From assembly GCF_001875665.1 (NCBI RefSeq), contig NZ_MLAL01000016.1, positions 248,001 through 312,000 on the forward strand: a stretch of DNA of 64,000 nucleotides, given 5' to 3'. Source of the stretch: Corynebacterium sp. NML130628 (GTDB lineage: Bacteria > Actinomycetota > Actinomycetes > Mycobacteriales > Mycobacteriaceae). Position numbers and translations under genes: made by a program. This document shows, piece by piece, positions 9,094 through 16,990 of the stretch. Positions within the stretch are counted from its first letter, which is position 1, and every line of letters begins with the position of its first letter. The notes under the pieces are model-generated. The model was not told where the DNA came from, did not search any database, and saw only the letters and a list, made by a program, of their open reading frames with translations.

Positions 9094-9101
9094 ACCCCTA
9101 G
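9094..9101. repeat. Right copy of 8-bp target-site duplication
   Basis: ACCCCTAG, identical to 7636-7643, directly follows the right inverted repeat. Confidence 0.9.
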
Positions 9102-9118
9102 CTGGTGAGGGAGGAGAA

Positions 9119-9144
9119 AGAAAAATGCCCGCTGCTGCGGGCAT
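9119..9144 (-). terminator. Intrinsic terminator of tRNA-Val(CAC)
   Basis: Perfect 8-bp stem ATGCCCGC / GCGGGCAT with a TGCT loop; on the minus strand it is followed by a run of Ts. It lies just downstream of the minus-strand tRNA. Confidence 0.85.
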
Positions 9145-9148
9145 CGAG

Positions 9149-9220
9149 TGGTCCTAGCTGGGATCGAACCAGCGACCTTTCCGGTGTGAACGGAACGCTC
9201 TTCCACTGAGCCATAGGACC
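9149..9220 (-). tRNA. tRNA-Val (anticodon CAC)
   Basis: Complete cloverleaf on the minus strand: acceptor GGTCCTA/TAGGACC, D-stem GCTC/GAGC, anticodon loop TTCACAC giving CAC for GUG codons, and T-arm GCTGG-TTCGATC-CCAGC. The discriminator base is A and CCA is not encoded. It is transcribed towards the insertion sequence and ends in its own terminator. About 210 bp upstream to the opposite-strand tRNA array contain no gene. Confidence 0.96.
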
Positions 9221-9362
9221 GAACGCGAACCACTTTACACCTCCTTCGCAGCTACGGCGAATCCGCAGGACAGTATCATTTTTAAGTTATGCACGAAAAC
9301 AATGAGACTGCACCTACTAGCCCACCCGGTATACACCGATAGACCGCCTTTATCCTGGCGAT

Positions 9363-9391
9363 TTGAAAAACTCAGAAGCACCCGATAATGT
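9363..9391 (+). promoter_or_regulatory. Promoter of the tRNA array
   Basis: TTGAAA, a 17-bp spacer and TAATGT: a good sigma-A-type promoter. Predicted initiation is about 30 bp before the first tRNA-Gly. Confidence 0.65.
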
Positions 9392-9430
9392 TTGTTCACG
9401 CACAACGGAGGCCAAGCTTCCGGAGAGCAT

Positions 9431-9506
9431 GCGGATGTAGCGCAGTTGGTAGCGCATCACCTTGCCAAGGTGAGGGTCGCGAGTTCGAGTCTCGTCATCC
9501 GCTCCA
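9431..9506 (+). tRNA. tRNA-Gly (GCC), copy 1
   Basis: Acceptor GCGGATG/CATCCGC, anticodon loop TTGCCAA giving GCC, T-arm GCGAG-TTCGAGT-CTCGT, encoded CCA. First gene of the plus-strand array. A small hairpin (AAGTGT/ACACTT) follows. Confidence 0.97.
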
Positions 9507-9524
9507 AGTGTCTTAGCACACTTC

Positions 9525-9596
9525 GCGCGATTAGCTCAGCGGTAGAGCACTACCTCGACACGGTAGGGGTCACTGGTTCGATCCCAGTATCGCGCA
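9525..9596 (+). tRNA. tRNA-Val (GAC), copy 1, with C33
   Basis: Cloverleaf with acceptor GCGCGAT/ATCGCGC, D-stem GCTC/GAGC, anticodon stem CTACC/GGTAG and T-arm ACTGG/CCAGT. The 7-base anticodon loop reads TCGACAC, so the anticodon is GAC but position 33 is C in place of the nearly universal U. All stems pair perfectly, which argues against a decayed gene. CCA is not encoded. Confidence 0.93.
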
Positions 9597-9597
9597 C

Positions 9598-9617
9598 AGA
9601 GCAGCACAGCTCTTTTT
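9598..9617 (+). terminator. Terminator-like hairpin after tRNA-Val copy 1
   Basis: AGAGC-AGCACA-GCTCT followed by TTTT, between tRNA-Val and tRNA-Gly. The stem has only 5 bp, so read-through or RNA processing is also possible. Confidence 0.45.
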
Positions 9618-9628
9618 AAATAGTGCAT

Positions 9629-9704
9629 GCGGATGTAGCGCAGTTGGTAGCGCATCACCTTGCCAAGGTGAGGGTCGCGAGTTCGAGTCTCGTCATCCGC
9701 TCCA
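9629..9704 (+). tRNA. tRNA-Gly (GCC), copy 2
   Basis: Identical to copy 1, with CCA encoded. It is the 3' part of repeat copy A. A hairpin AAGTACT/AGTACTT follows. Confidence 0.97.
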
Positions 9705-9733
9705 AGTACTTTCAGTACTTCGGAGGTACTCAC

Positions 9734-9807
9734 GGTGGATTGGTCGAGTGGTTAGGCAACGGTCTGCAAAACCGTGTACACGGGTTCGATTCCCGTATCC
9801 ACCTCCA
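9734..9807 (+). tRNA. tRNA-Cys (GCA)
   Basis: Acceptor GGTGGAT/ATCCACC, anticodon loop CTGCAAA giving GCA, T-arm ACGGG-TTCGATT-CCCGT, CCA encoded. It lies between the two copies of the 178-bp repeat. Confidence 0.96.
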
Positions 9808-9812
9808 ACCTT

Positions 9813-9884
9813 GCGCGATTAGCTCAGCGGTAGAGCACTACCTCGACACGGTAGGGGTCACTGGTTCGATCCCAGTATCGCGCA
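9813..9884 (+). tRNA. tRNA-Val (GAC), copy 2, with C33
   Basis: Identical to copy 1, including C at position 33 of the anticodon loop and lack of an encoded CCA. Confidence 0.93.
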
Positions 9885-9885
9885 C

Positions 9886-9905
9886 AGAGCAGCACAGCTC
9901 TTTTT
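9886..9905 (+). terminator. Terminator-like hairpin after tRNA-Val copy 2
   Basis: Same AGAGC/GCTCT stem and TTTT tail as at 9598-9617; part of the duplicated unit. Confidence 0.45.
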
Positions 9906-9916
9906 AAATAGTGCAT

Positions 9917-9989
9917 GCGGATGTAGCGCAGTTGGTAGCGCATCACCTTGCCAAGGTGAGGGTCGCGAGTTCGAGTCTCGTCATCCGCT
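9917..9989 (+). tRNA. tRNA-Gly (GCC), copy 3, CCA not encoded
   Basis: Same tRNA body as copies 1 and 2, but the sequence after the discriminator T is CTG, so CCA must be added post-transcriptionally. The loss coincides with the end of the 178-bp repeat. Confidence 0.95.
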
Positions 9990-9993
9990 CTGC

Positions 9994-10036
9994 AAGGGCT
10001 CACGTCCCTTGGAAACCCCAAGGGACGTGAGCCCTT
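9994..10036 (+). terminator. Strong hairpin ending the tRNA array
   Basis: Perfect 17-bp stem AAGGGCTCACGTCCCTT / AAGGGACGTGAGCCCTT with a 9-nt loop. It is followed by CTCGTCG with no T-run, so it may be a U-tract-free terminator. Confidence 0.75.
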
Positions 10037-10167
10037 CTCGTCGATCGGGCAGCAAGATGACCGTTCCCCTTAGATCACCAGCTCGGTGCGCTCGGGAACT
10101 AAACCGAAGTTCGCTACGACTAATGTTGTACTGGTTTGTGTCGATTCATTTTGCAGGAGGATTCGAA

Positions 10168-10740
10168 ATGGCCAAAGCATGGCAAAAGGTGCGGCAATCG
10201 GTGTTGATAACGCTCGGCACCGTATACGCAGCTTCTGCTTTGGCAGGAACGGCTGAAGCGCATGACGCTGTGATTGGCGGTGAACCCGCAAATGGGTCCG
10301 TTGTTGCGGAATTTCCCGATGTCTTGACACTCGAATTTTCAGGACAACCGCAGGATGGATTCAACACGTTCGCGCTGTCTCGGATAGCCGACAACGAGAT
10401 TCTATTTACAGGCGAACCAACGCTTGATGGCCGTTTTGTTTCTTTGGAGCTTCCAGAAGCGGTGCGCAGCGCTGCTAATGATGCCCCTGGCGAGTATCGA
10501 ATTGGGTTCCAGATAGTTTCATCAGATGGGCACGCTACGAAAGGGATGACGACGTTTTCCTTTACGCCTGATGGAGGAGAGATAGCTACCGATGGTGATC
10601 CTCACTCAGCTGCGGAAAGCCAAGAAAACGGTTCGTCTTTCACCTCGGTAACCTGGGTAGGCGTGGGCGTATGTGTCCTGTTGGCGGGCGCGGTCTTGGC
10701 AGTTTTCTTGTTGCGTCGCGGCAAATCCGAACGACAATAA
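10168..10740 (+). CDS. CopC-domain copper-binding membrane-anchored protein
   Basis: 190 residues: a signal peptide (about 1-31, cleavage after AEA), one CopC-type beta-sandwich (about 32-133), an acidic/polar linker and a C-terminal membrane anchor (about 161-183) ending in basic residues. The Cu(II) site of CopC proteins can be seen: His32 would be the new N-terminal residue after cleavage, with D120 and H122 in SSDGHATKG. It should face outward and bind copper for delivery or protection. The start has a good Shine-Dalgarno (GGAGG) and is preferred over an open frame further upstream that overlaps the tRNA terminator. First of three genes with the PCuAC lipoprotein and a DyP peroxidase. Confidence 0.85.
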   Translation: MAKAWQKVRQSVLITLGTVYAASALAGTAEAHDAVIGGEPANGSVVAEFPDVLTLEFSGQPQDGFNTFALSRIADNEILFTGEPTLDGRFVSLELPEAVRSAANDAPGEYRIGFQIVSSDGHATKGMTTFSFTPDGGEIATDGDPHSAAESQENGSSFTSVTWVGVGVCVLLAGAVLAVFLLRRGKSERQ

Positions 10741-10792
10741 ACCGGTATTTTTCATACTAGCTAGAACGCTAGAACAACTTATAGGGAGAATC

Positions 10793-11422
10793 ATGTTGAA
10801 TATCCGAATCGCGGCTGTTTCTGCTCTTGGGATTGCCGCCCTCACTATGGCCGCATGCTCGCCTTCGCAGCAGAACCCGTCGACTGCGACTCCAAGTTCC
10901 GCTGAAACGACGACTGTCGCTTCCAGCACCACCACTGCTGTTGACAGCGAAAAGCTCCAAGGAGATGGAGATATCCGCGTTGAATCTGCGGCCATCCGAG
11001 CCAAAGCTGAAGCAAGCGCGGCAGACGGCAAATCCATGACTGGGTTCTTCGGTACGTTGCACAACGTGTCGGAGAAGGACATCCAAATTGTTGGCTTCTC
11101 CACGTCACTTGGCGACGCCACCTACGAAATCCACGAGGTGGTAGACGGAGTAATGCGCGAGAAGGAAGGCGGCATTGAGATTCCCGCCGGCGGGACCTAC
11201 GAGCTCAAGCCTGGTGGCGATCACTTCATGATTATGGACTTTGAACCTGCAATTCCTGCAGGTGATGTGGTCGACGTGACGCTTGAGTTCGCCGACGGAA
11301 CCAAGGAAGAAATTCCAGGCGTCGCTGTGCGTTCGATGCTTCCTGGTGATGAAGACTACGGTGAGCATGGAGAGCTGCAAGGCCACCAGCATGGTTCCAT
11401 GCAAGAAGGCCACAATCACTAG
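10793..11422 (+). CDS. PCuAC-type copper chaperone lipoprotein (DUF461)
   Basis: 209 residues. A lipobox with Cys22 (TMAAC) is followed by a Ser/Thr-rich linker to about 55 and the PCuAC beta-barrel. The copper ligands of the family H-x6-M and H-x-M are present as H114, M121, H144 and M146. PCuAC proteins carry Cu(I) to the Cu-A or Cu-B centres of cytochrome oxidase in other bacteria; that role here is inferred. The C-terminal tail is rich in His and Met (EHGELQGHQHGSMQEGHNH), a likely extra metal site. The start is the ATG after AGGGAG at 10785. It is 52 bp after the CopC gene and 15 bp before the DyP gene. Confidence 0.87.
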   Translation: MLNIRIAAVSALGIAALTMAACSPSQQNPSTATPSSAETTTVASSTTTAVDSEKLQGDGDIRVESAAIRAKAEASAADGKSMTGFFGTLHNVSEKDIQIVGFSTSLGDATYEIHEVVDGVMREKEGGIEIPAGGTYELKPGGDHFMIMDFEPAIPAGDVVDVTLEFADGTKEEIPGVAVRSMLPGDEDYGEHGELQGHQHGSMQEGHNH

Positions 11423-11437
11423 TTGAAGGAACGTCGA

Positions 11438-12652
11438 ATGTCTGTCAACCGCCGTCATTTTCTCGCCGGGACGCTGGGGGTCGCCGCCGTTGGCGCGGCT
11501 GCATCGTGTGCGGATGGTCGCGATGTTGCAGGGAATGCTCAGCAAGAACCTGCACCAGATCTTGCAACTGCGAGAGTTCCGTTCGATGGTGCACATCAGG
11601 CAGGCATTTCGACGCCCCAACAGGCTTCATTGAACCTGATTGGATTCAACTTTAAAGATGGCGTCGATAAACCTGCGATTGCTCGTTTGATGAGGCTGTG
11701 GACTGAAGACGCCCGGGCGCTGACTGCGGGCGAGAACCCGTTAGCGAGCCTTGAACCTGAAATGACGGAACACCCTGCGAACCTCACCATCACGGTAGGG
11801 GTGGGCGAGAAGTTTTTCGATATTGTTGCTCCCGCTCAAAAGCCATCTTGGTTGCACGAAATACCAGCCCTTTCGCGCGACCAGCTTGTTCCGGAATGGG
11901 GCCAGACCGACCTGGTTCTCCAGATTTGTGCGGATGATCCCGTGATGTGCGCTTGGGCGATGCGCCATATGGTGCGGGCGGGCGTCGATTACGTGTCCAT
12001 TGCGTGGGTCCAGCAGGGGTTCATGAATAACCCTGCTGTTCATCGCGAAGGAACGACGCCGCGCAACCTCTTCGGACAGATCGACGGGACAGTCAATCCG
12101 CATACTGATGAGGAATACGATGAGCAGGTGTGGGCAGAAGGCCCCGCGGGGTTTGAAGGTGGGACTTCGATGGTGGTGCGTCGAATAGCGATGAACCTTG
12201 ACACCTGGGAAATGCTGGACCGGACGTCGCGTGAAGAGGCCGTCGGACGACGGTTGGACAACGGTGCACCTCTGTCGGGAGGCGAGGAGTTTACCCCGGT
12301 AGACCTGAATGCTCGGGATGAATACGGGCTGCCCAGGGTGGATAGAAACTCGCATGTTGCTCGGTCCATGGCGCCGGAGGGGCACCCCGAGCAGAAGTTC
12401 AAGCGGCGCCCATACAACTACAACCTGCCGCCAAAACCAGGTCAAGACCAGCTGTCCAACGCGGGCCTTGTGTTCATCGCCTTCCAGGAAAACCCAGATA
12501 CGCAGTTCACCCCGGTGCTCGAGCGGCTCGACGAAGCAGATCGCCTCAACGAGTGGATCACGCATATCGGCTCTGCGGTGTACTGGATCCCACCGGGCAC
12601 ACAGTTAGAAGACGGATCGCTGGGTTATTGGGCCGAGTCACTACTTGGGTAG
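11438..12652 (+). CDS. Dyp-type (EfeB-like) haem peroxidase, Tat-exported
   Basis: 404-residue haem peroxidase. A twin-arginine signal (NRRHFLAG at 4) leads a hydrophobic stretch and a possible lipobox-like ASC at 22-24. The DyP signature GxxDG is at 213-217 (GQIDGT), the proximal haem ligand is His306 (SHVARS), and a basic KRRPYNY motif lies near the distal side. The family oxidises organic substrates with peroxide, and some members act in iron release from haem; the substrate here is unknown. ATG 11438 is preferred over an upstream TTG because GAAGGA lies 6 bp before it. It follows the two copper genes closely, so an operon for extracytoplasmic copper/haem redox work is likely. No clear terminator follows. 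Confidence 0.9.
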   Translation: MSVNRRHFLAGTLGVAAVGAAASCADGRDVAGNAQQEPAPDLATARVPFDGAHQAGISTPQQASLNLIGFNFKDGVDKPAIARLMRLWTEDARALTAGENPLASLEPEMTEHPANLTITVGVGEKFFDIVAPAQKPSWLHEIPALSRDQLVPEWGQTDLVLQICADDPVMCAWAMRHMVRAGVDYVSIAWVQQGFMNNPAVHREGTTPRNLFGQIDGTVNPHTDEEYDEQVWAEGPAGFEGGTSMVVRRIAMNLDTWEMLDRTSREEAVGRRLDNGAPLSGGEEFTPVDLNARDEYGLPRVDRNSHVARSMAPEGHPEQKFKRRPYNYNLPPKPGQDQLSNAGLVFIAFQENPDTQFTPVLERLDEADRLNEWITHIGSAVYWIPPGTQLEDGSLGYWAESLLG

Positions 12653-12779
12653 TGGAAGCGGTATGATTTTTGCCATGTTTGCCGTCCTCAGTTTTTAAGG
12701 CTCCGGCGAGCTTGTACGAATCCAGCTGGGTGCGTCCAGGTATGACGTACCCCGACAAAGCGCAAAGGAGCGCACGAAC

Positions 12780-14849
12780 ATGACGAATAACGACCAAACC
12801 CACAACCCGGGACAGGCCTTCACAGTCCCGGCAAACACTCCTGCCGGTGTCGCAATGCGCGAGCTTGCTCTACCGAACAAGGGGCCGGAGGCGGTTGTCT
12901 GTGTGCAGTCTGCAGATGGAGAACTTAAAGATCTCTCATTCACTCCGGATGCGGACACCACCGTCACGCCTATTGCTGCAAACACTGAGTTGGGCAGGTC
13001 TGTGATTCGCCACTCGTGTGCTCACGTGTTGGCGCAGGCTGTACAAATTGAGTTTCCCGGAACAAAACTGGGCATCGGCCCAGCCATTGACGGCGGGTTC
13101 TACTACGACTTCGATGCGGCAGAGCCGTTTACCCCAGAAGACTTGAAGCTTCTCGAGCGCCGTATGAAGAAGATCATCAAGCAGGGGCAGAAGTTCGTTC
13201 GCGGGGTCTACCCGACGGCTGAAGCGGCGGCGGAGGATCTCGCAGACGAGCCGTACAAGCTTGAACTCGTACAGGATAAAGGAAACGTTGATCCGGACTC
13301 GGATGAAGCGACCGAAGTTGGCCACGGCGAGCTCACCCACTACGACAACGTGAATCCGCGTACGAACGATGTCGAGTGGCGCGACCTGTGCCGCGGTCCA
13401 CACGTACCAACCACAAAGTACATCCCGGCATTCGCGCTGACTCGTTCGTCAGCTGCTTATTGGCGTGGAAACCAAAACAATGCGGGGCTGCAACGTATTT
13501 ACGGTACGGCCTGGGAGTCGAAGGAGAAGCTCGATGAGCATATGCTGATGCTCGCTGAGGCGGAGAAGCGAGACCACCGCCGTTTAGGCAACGAACTTGA
13601 CCTGTTCTCCTTCCCGGACGAAGTTGGATCTGGCCTGCCAGTGTTCCACCCGGACGGTGGAATCATCCGAATGGTCATGGAGGAGCATTCCCGTCAGCGT
13701 CACCTCGAGGCCGGCTACTCCTTCGTCAACACACCTCACTTGACTAAGGGAGAACTGTTTGAAAAGTCGGGACACTTGGACTGGTACGCGGATGGCATGT
13801 ACCCGCCGATGCAGCTTGACGGCGAAACAGACGATGACGGCAATGTGACTAAGCAGGCGGTGGACTACTACGTCAAGCCGATGAACTGCCCGATGCATAA
13901 CCTCATTTTCGACTCACGCGGACGTTCCTATCGTGAGTTGCCGCTGCGACTCTTTGAGTTTGGTACTGTGTACCGCTATGAAAAGTCGGGCGTGGTCCAC
14001 GGTCTGACGCGTGCCCGCGGGTTTACCCAAGATGATGCGCACATTTATTGCACTGAAGAACAACTTGAGGACGAGCTGACGAGCGTACTGGAGTTCATCA
14101 TCTCCTTGCTCAGGGACTACGGCCTCGATGACTTCTACTTGGAACTGTCCACCAAGGATCCCGAAAAGTACATCGGCGACGATGAGATCTGGGAGCGTTC
14201 CACGAATATCCTGGAATCAGTCGCTACCAAGTCCGGCTTGGAGCTTGTGCCGGACCCGGCCGGCGCAGCGTTTTATGGCCCGAAGATTTCGGTACAGGCA
14301 CGTGACGCGATCGGCCGTACCTGGCAGATGTCCACCGTGCAGCTGGACTTCAACCTCCCTGAGCGCTTCGACCTTGAATACACCTCGCCTGACGGAAGCA
14401 AGAAGCGCCCAGTGATGATCCACCGTGCACTGTTCGGATCAATCGAGCGATTCTTCGGCGTACTGCTCGAGCACTATGCAGGCGCATTCCCGGCCTGGCT
14501 CGCACCTCACCAGGTTGTCGGCATTCCTGTTGCTGACGATTTCGCCGGGCATCTCGATGGTGTCATCCAACAGTTGCGGGCGCGAGGGATCCGCGCTGAG
14601 GTCGACCACTCGGACGACCGGATGCAGAAGAAGATCAGGACACATACAACCCACAAGGTGCCGTTCATGCTGCTGGCCGGCGCGCGCGACGTAGAAGCGA
14701 ACGCGGTGAGCTTCCGCTTCCTCGACGGTACGCAAATCAACGGCGTCGGTGTTGACGAGGCCGTTGCGCTGATCACTAATTGGGTTAACGAGAAATTCAA
14801 TGAGCACCCAACAAAAGAGTTGGTGGAACAGCGCCAGAGCGAGCAGTAG
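12780..14849 (+). CDS. thrS: Threonyl-tRNA synthetase
   Basis: Charges tRNA-Thr. 689 residues, slightly longer than usual, with an N-terminal TGS domain (about 1-80), an editing domain with HSCAHVL, and the class II catalytic core. The zinc ligands are visible in PMNCPMHN (Cys), QDDAHIYC (His) and [10 protein letters not shown] (His). The anticodon-binding domain follows (from about 575). The start has AAAGGAG. The 127-bp leader shows no T-box-like structure. It heads a plus-strand run through the HIT gene, pgsA, patA and pimA, an order shared with mycobacteria from memory. Confidence 0.97.
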   Translation: MTNNDQTHNPGQAFTVPANTPAGVAMRELALPNKGPEAVVCVQSADGELKDLSFTPDADTTVTPIAANTELGRSVIRHSCAHVLAQAVQIEFPGTKLGIGPAIDGGFYYDFDAAEPFTPEDLKLLERRMKKIIKQGQKFVRGVYPTAEAAAEDLADEPYKLELVQDKGNVDPDSDEATEVGHGELTHYDNVNPRTNDVEWRDLCRGPHVPTTKYIPAFALTRSSAAYWRGNQNNAGLQRIYGTAWESKEKLDEHMLMLAEAEKRDHRRLGNELDLFSFPDEVGSGLPVFHPDGGIIRMVMEEHSRQRHLEAGYSFVNTPHLTKGELFEKSGHLDWYADGMYPPMQLDGETDDDGNVTKQAVDYYVKPMNCPMHNLIFDSRGRSYRELPLRLFEFGTVYRYEKSGVVHGLTRARGFTQDDAHIYCTEEQLEDELTSVLEFIISLLRDYGLDDFYLELSTKDPEKYIGDDEIWERSTNILESVATKSGLELVPDPAGAAFYGPKISVQARDAIGRTWQMSTVQLDFNLPERFDLEYTSPDGSKKRPVMIHRALFGSIERFFGVLLEHYAGAFPAWLAPHQVVGIPVADDFAGHLDGVIQQLRARGIRAEVDHSDDRMQKKIRTHTTHKVPFMLLAGARDVEANAVSFRFLDGTQINGVGVDEAVALITNWVNEKFNEHPTKELVEQRQSEQ

Positions 14850-14869
14850 AAGGGGAGGGGCGCTCAAAC

Positions 14870-15421
14870 ATGTATGAGGACATTGGAGTTGGTGCTCCAG
14901 ACAGGCTTCAGCGTCTTTGGGCGCCGTACCGTTCGAAGTACATCGCGTCAACGCCGCGCGATGAGAAGGGTTCATCTGATCCTTTTGTCCAGATCCCTTT
15001 GATGGATGATGAAGATGGCCTCATTGTGGCGAGGGGGAAGACTGTCTACGCAGTCCTCAACCTCTACCCGTACAATGCAGGACATATTTTGGTGGTGCCT
15101 TACCGTAAGGTGGCAGAGCTCGAAGCGCTTACCGCAGACGAGTCTGCAGAGCTGATGCAGTTTCTTACACTCGCGGTAAAAACCCTTAAGACTGTTTCAA
15201 ACCCTGAAGCTATTAATGTCGGACTGAATCTCGGACGTGCCTCTGGCGGTTCAATTGGTGACCACTTGCATATGCACGTGGTACCGCGCTGGGCTGGTGA
15301 CTCAAATTTCATGACCGTCATTAACGGTACGAAAGTGCTTCCGCAACTGTTGCGGGACACGCGAAAGCTGCTTGCCGAAGGTTGGAGAAAAGTTGCGACC
15401 GAGCAAACCGGAGAGGAGTAA
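14870..15421 (+). CDS. HIT-domain nucleotide hydrolase/phosphorylase
   Basis: 183 residues of the histidine-triad family with the catalytic motif HLHMHVVPRW at about 132-141 and the family block AVLNLYPYNAGHILVVPYR. The mycobacterial orthologue in the same position (Rv2613c) has been described as an Ap4A phosphorylase, from memory; the activity here is inferred. Start supported by GGGGAGGGG. It sits 20 bp after thrS and 4 bp before pgsA, so cotranscription is likely. Confidence 0.88.
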   Translation: MYEDIGVGAPDRLQRLWAPYRSKYIASTPRDEKGSSDPFVQIPLMDDEDGLIVARGKTVYAVLNLYPYNAGHILVVPYRKVAELEALTADESAELMQFLTLAVKTLKTVSNPEAINVGLNLGRASGGSIGDHLHMHVVPRWAGDSNFMTVINGTKVLPQLLRDTRKLLAEGWRKVATEQTGEE

Positions 15422-15425
15422 GTAG

Positions 15426-16079
15426 ATGCTCAGCGTACATGGGCGTAAACCTGCCGCCGTTGTCGTGGAGCCGTTGGCGGCCGCACTCCTCAAGATGGGG
15501 GTGACTCCGAATTGGACGACGCTCGGAGGCACGTTGCTCACCGTTCTGGTCGCGATCGTGCTTATTCCGAATGATCATCTTGTCTGGGCGGCTATTTTGA
15601 GCGGGCTATTCGCGGCATTCGATATGGTCGATGGGACAATGGCGCGTCTTCGTGGAGGGGGAACTGCATTCGGAGCCACGCTTGACGCGAGTTGCGACAG
15701 GATTACTGACGGGGCGCTTTTCGGCGCGATTGCGTTCTGGCTCGTGTACGTCGACCAAGCCTCTCCGGTGCATGTCGCTGTTTGTCTCGCAGTTCTTGTC
15801 CTCTCGCAGGTCATCAGCTATGTCAAAGCTCGTGCGGAGGCCGGGGGCATGAAGATCGTTGGAGGACTGGTTGAGCGGCCGGAACGTCTACTGATCGGGC
15901 TTGTCGCATTGGGGCTGGAAGGGCTCGGGGTTCCGTACGCAATTGAATGCGGTCTCTGGCTGTTGTTCTTCGGTTCGGCCTACACAGTTGTGCAGCGCCT
16001 TGTTATCGCGGCAAAGGATCCCGCGGCGAAGCGTCAGATCGCAGCGCCAGCAGGAGCGAAGACTTTCGACGCTAGCTAA
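15426..16079 (+). CDS. pgsA: Phosphatidylinositol phosphate synthase
   Basis: Membrane CDP-alcohol phosphatidyltransferase that joins CDP-diacylglycerol and inositol-3-phosphate to give PI-phosphate, the base lipid of PIM, LM and LAM. 217 residues with six hydrophobic helices. The family motif D-G-x2-A-R-x8-G-x3-D-x3-D is complete (D69 G70 ... A73 R74 ... G83 ... D87 ... D91). Assignment to PI-phosphate synthesis, as opposed to another CDP-alcohol transferase, rests on the following patA and pimA genes. Shine-Dalgarno GAGGAG precedes the ATG. Confidence 0.92.
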   Translation: MLSVHGRKPAAVVVEPLAAALLKMGVTPNWTTLGGTLLTVLVAIVLIPNDHLVWAAILSGLFAAFDMVDGTMARLRGGGTAFGATLDASCDRITDGALFGAIAFWLVYVDQASPVHVAVCLAVLVLSQVISYVKARAEAGGMKIVGGLVERPERLLIGLVALGLEGLGVPYAIECGLWLLFFGSAYTVVQRLVIAAKDPAAKRQIAAPAGAKTFDAS

Positions 16080-16086
16080 GGTCGAG

Positions 16087-16983
16087 ATGCGCATACAAAC
16101 GTTGAAGAATGAGTGTGCCTTCTGCGGCTATTGGCTGGGGTGGAAGTTGCTATCGTTGCTGCCGTACCGGCTGGCGTACCGCATTATGATGCTATTTGCG
16201 GACGTTTATACGCGTAACGGCAAACAACCCGAGCAGCTCAGGAAGAACCTTTCGCGTGTGGTCGGGCCGGAAAACGTCACCCGCTCGCTAGTGAAGAACT
16301 CGATGCGGTCGTATATGCGGTACTGGCTTGAGGTGTTCTGCTTACAGAGCGTCATTTCCGATGAGAATTTCTACGAAAGCTACACCGTATCGATACAGGG
16401 GATTGAGCATCTGGATGCAGCGATTGAGCGTGGCGAGGGAGTAATTCTCGCTCTTCCCCATTCCGGCAACTGGGATCTGGCAGGCGCATGGTTTGCTCAT
16501 CGGTATGGCCGGTTTTCTACTGTCGCCGAGCGCCTCAAACCTGAAAAGCTTTACGAAGCATTTGTAGATTTTCGGCGAAGCTTGGGTATCGACGTCATTC
16601 CATTAAAGGGGGCGTCGAAACCTCCGTTGAAGTTGCTCGAAGATGTTCTCGACATGGGCGGGGTTGTCTGTTTGCTCGCGGATCGGGACCTCGGGGGCCA
16701 TGGGGTGCCTGTCGACTTTTTCGGAGAACAGACGACGATGCCAGCCGGAGCCGCAGTCTTAGCTGAAAGGACTGGTGCGACATTGCTCGGAGTTCATAGC
16801 GCCTACGAGGCCTTTGGCGACACGAGTAGTTGGGTGACCCGCGTTTCTGCCCCGATCGTTGAGGACTCAGTTGAAGACAGAGTAGAGCAGCTCGCGGTTT
16901 GGTTCGAGCAATGCGTCGCGGAGTATCCGGAAGACTGGCATGTGCTCCAACCGTTTTGGATTGCGGACCGAAAGAGGAGGTAA
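16087..16983 (+). CDS. patA: Phosphatidylinositol mannoside acyltransferase
   Basis: Transfers a fatty acyl chain from acyl-CoA to the 2-linked mannose of PIM on the inner membrane face. 298 residues of the HtrB/LpxL-like acyltransferase superfamily with the catalytic HxxxxD motif as H125-S-G-N-W-D130, a hydrophobic N-terminal segment (about 14-40), and the conserved DRDLGGHGVPVDFFG block. The frame is open upstream inside pgsA, but the ATG at 16087, 8 bp after the pgsA stop, gives the family length. It lies between pgsA and pimA. Confidence 0.9.
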   Translation: MRIQTLKNECAFCGYWLGWKLLSLLPYRLAYRIMMLFADVYTRNGKQPEQLRKNLSRVVGPENVTRSLVKNSMRSYMRYWLEVFCLQSVISDENFYESYTVSIQGIEHLDAAIERGEGVILALPHSGNWDLAGAWFAHRYGRFSTVAERLKPEKLYEAFVDFRRSLGIDVIPLKGASKPPLKLLEDVLDMGGVVCLLADRDLGGHGVPVDFFGEQTTMPAGAAVLAERTGATLLGVHSAYEAFGDTSSWVTRVSAPIVEDSVEDRVEQLAVWFEQCVAEYPEDWHVLQPFWIADRKRR

Positions 16984-16990
16984 GCCAGGA

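Larger units (their letters stand above)
9525..9702 (+). repeat. 178-bp direct repeat, copy A (tRNA-Val, hairpin, tRNA-Gly)
   Basis: Identical base for base to 9813-9990. It spans tRNA-Val(GAC), the spacer hairpin and all of tRNA-Gly up to the first C after the discriminator. Copy A continues into an encoded CCA; copy B does not. Confidence 0.95.
9813..9990 (+). repeat. 178-bp direct repeat, copy B
   Basis: Second copy of the tRNA-Val/hairpin/tRNA-Gly unit, identical to 9525-9702 and separated from it by 110 bp that hold tRNA-Cys. Confidence 0.95.

Noticed and set aside
9392..10021. Short open frames and regular repeats in the tRNA array that might suggest a CRISPR array or peptide genes
   Set aside because: The repeats are tRNA genes with complete cloverleaves; unit sizes and spacers do not fit a CRISPR.
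12653..12779. T-box riboswitch before thrS
   Set aside because: The 127-bp leader has no T-box sequence, specifier hairpin or terminator.
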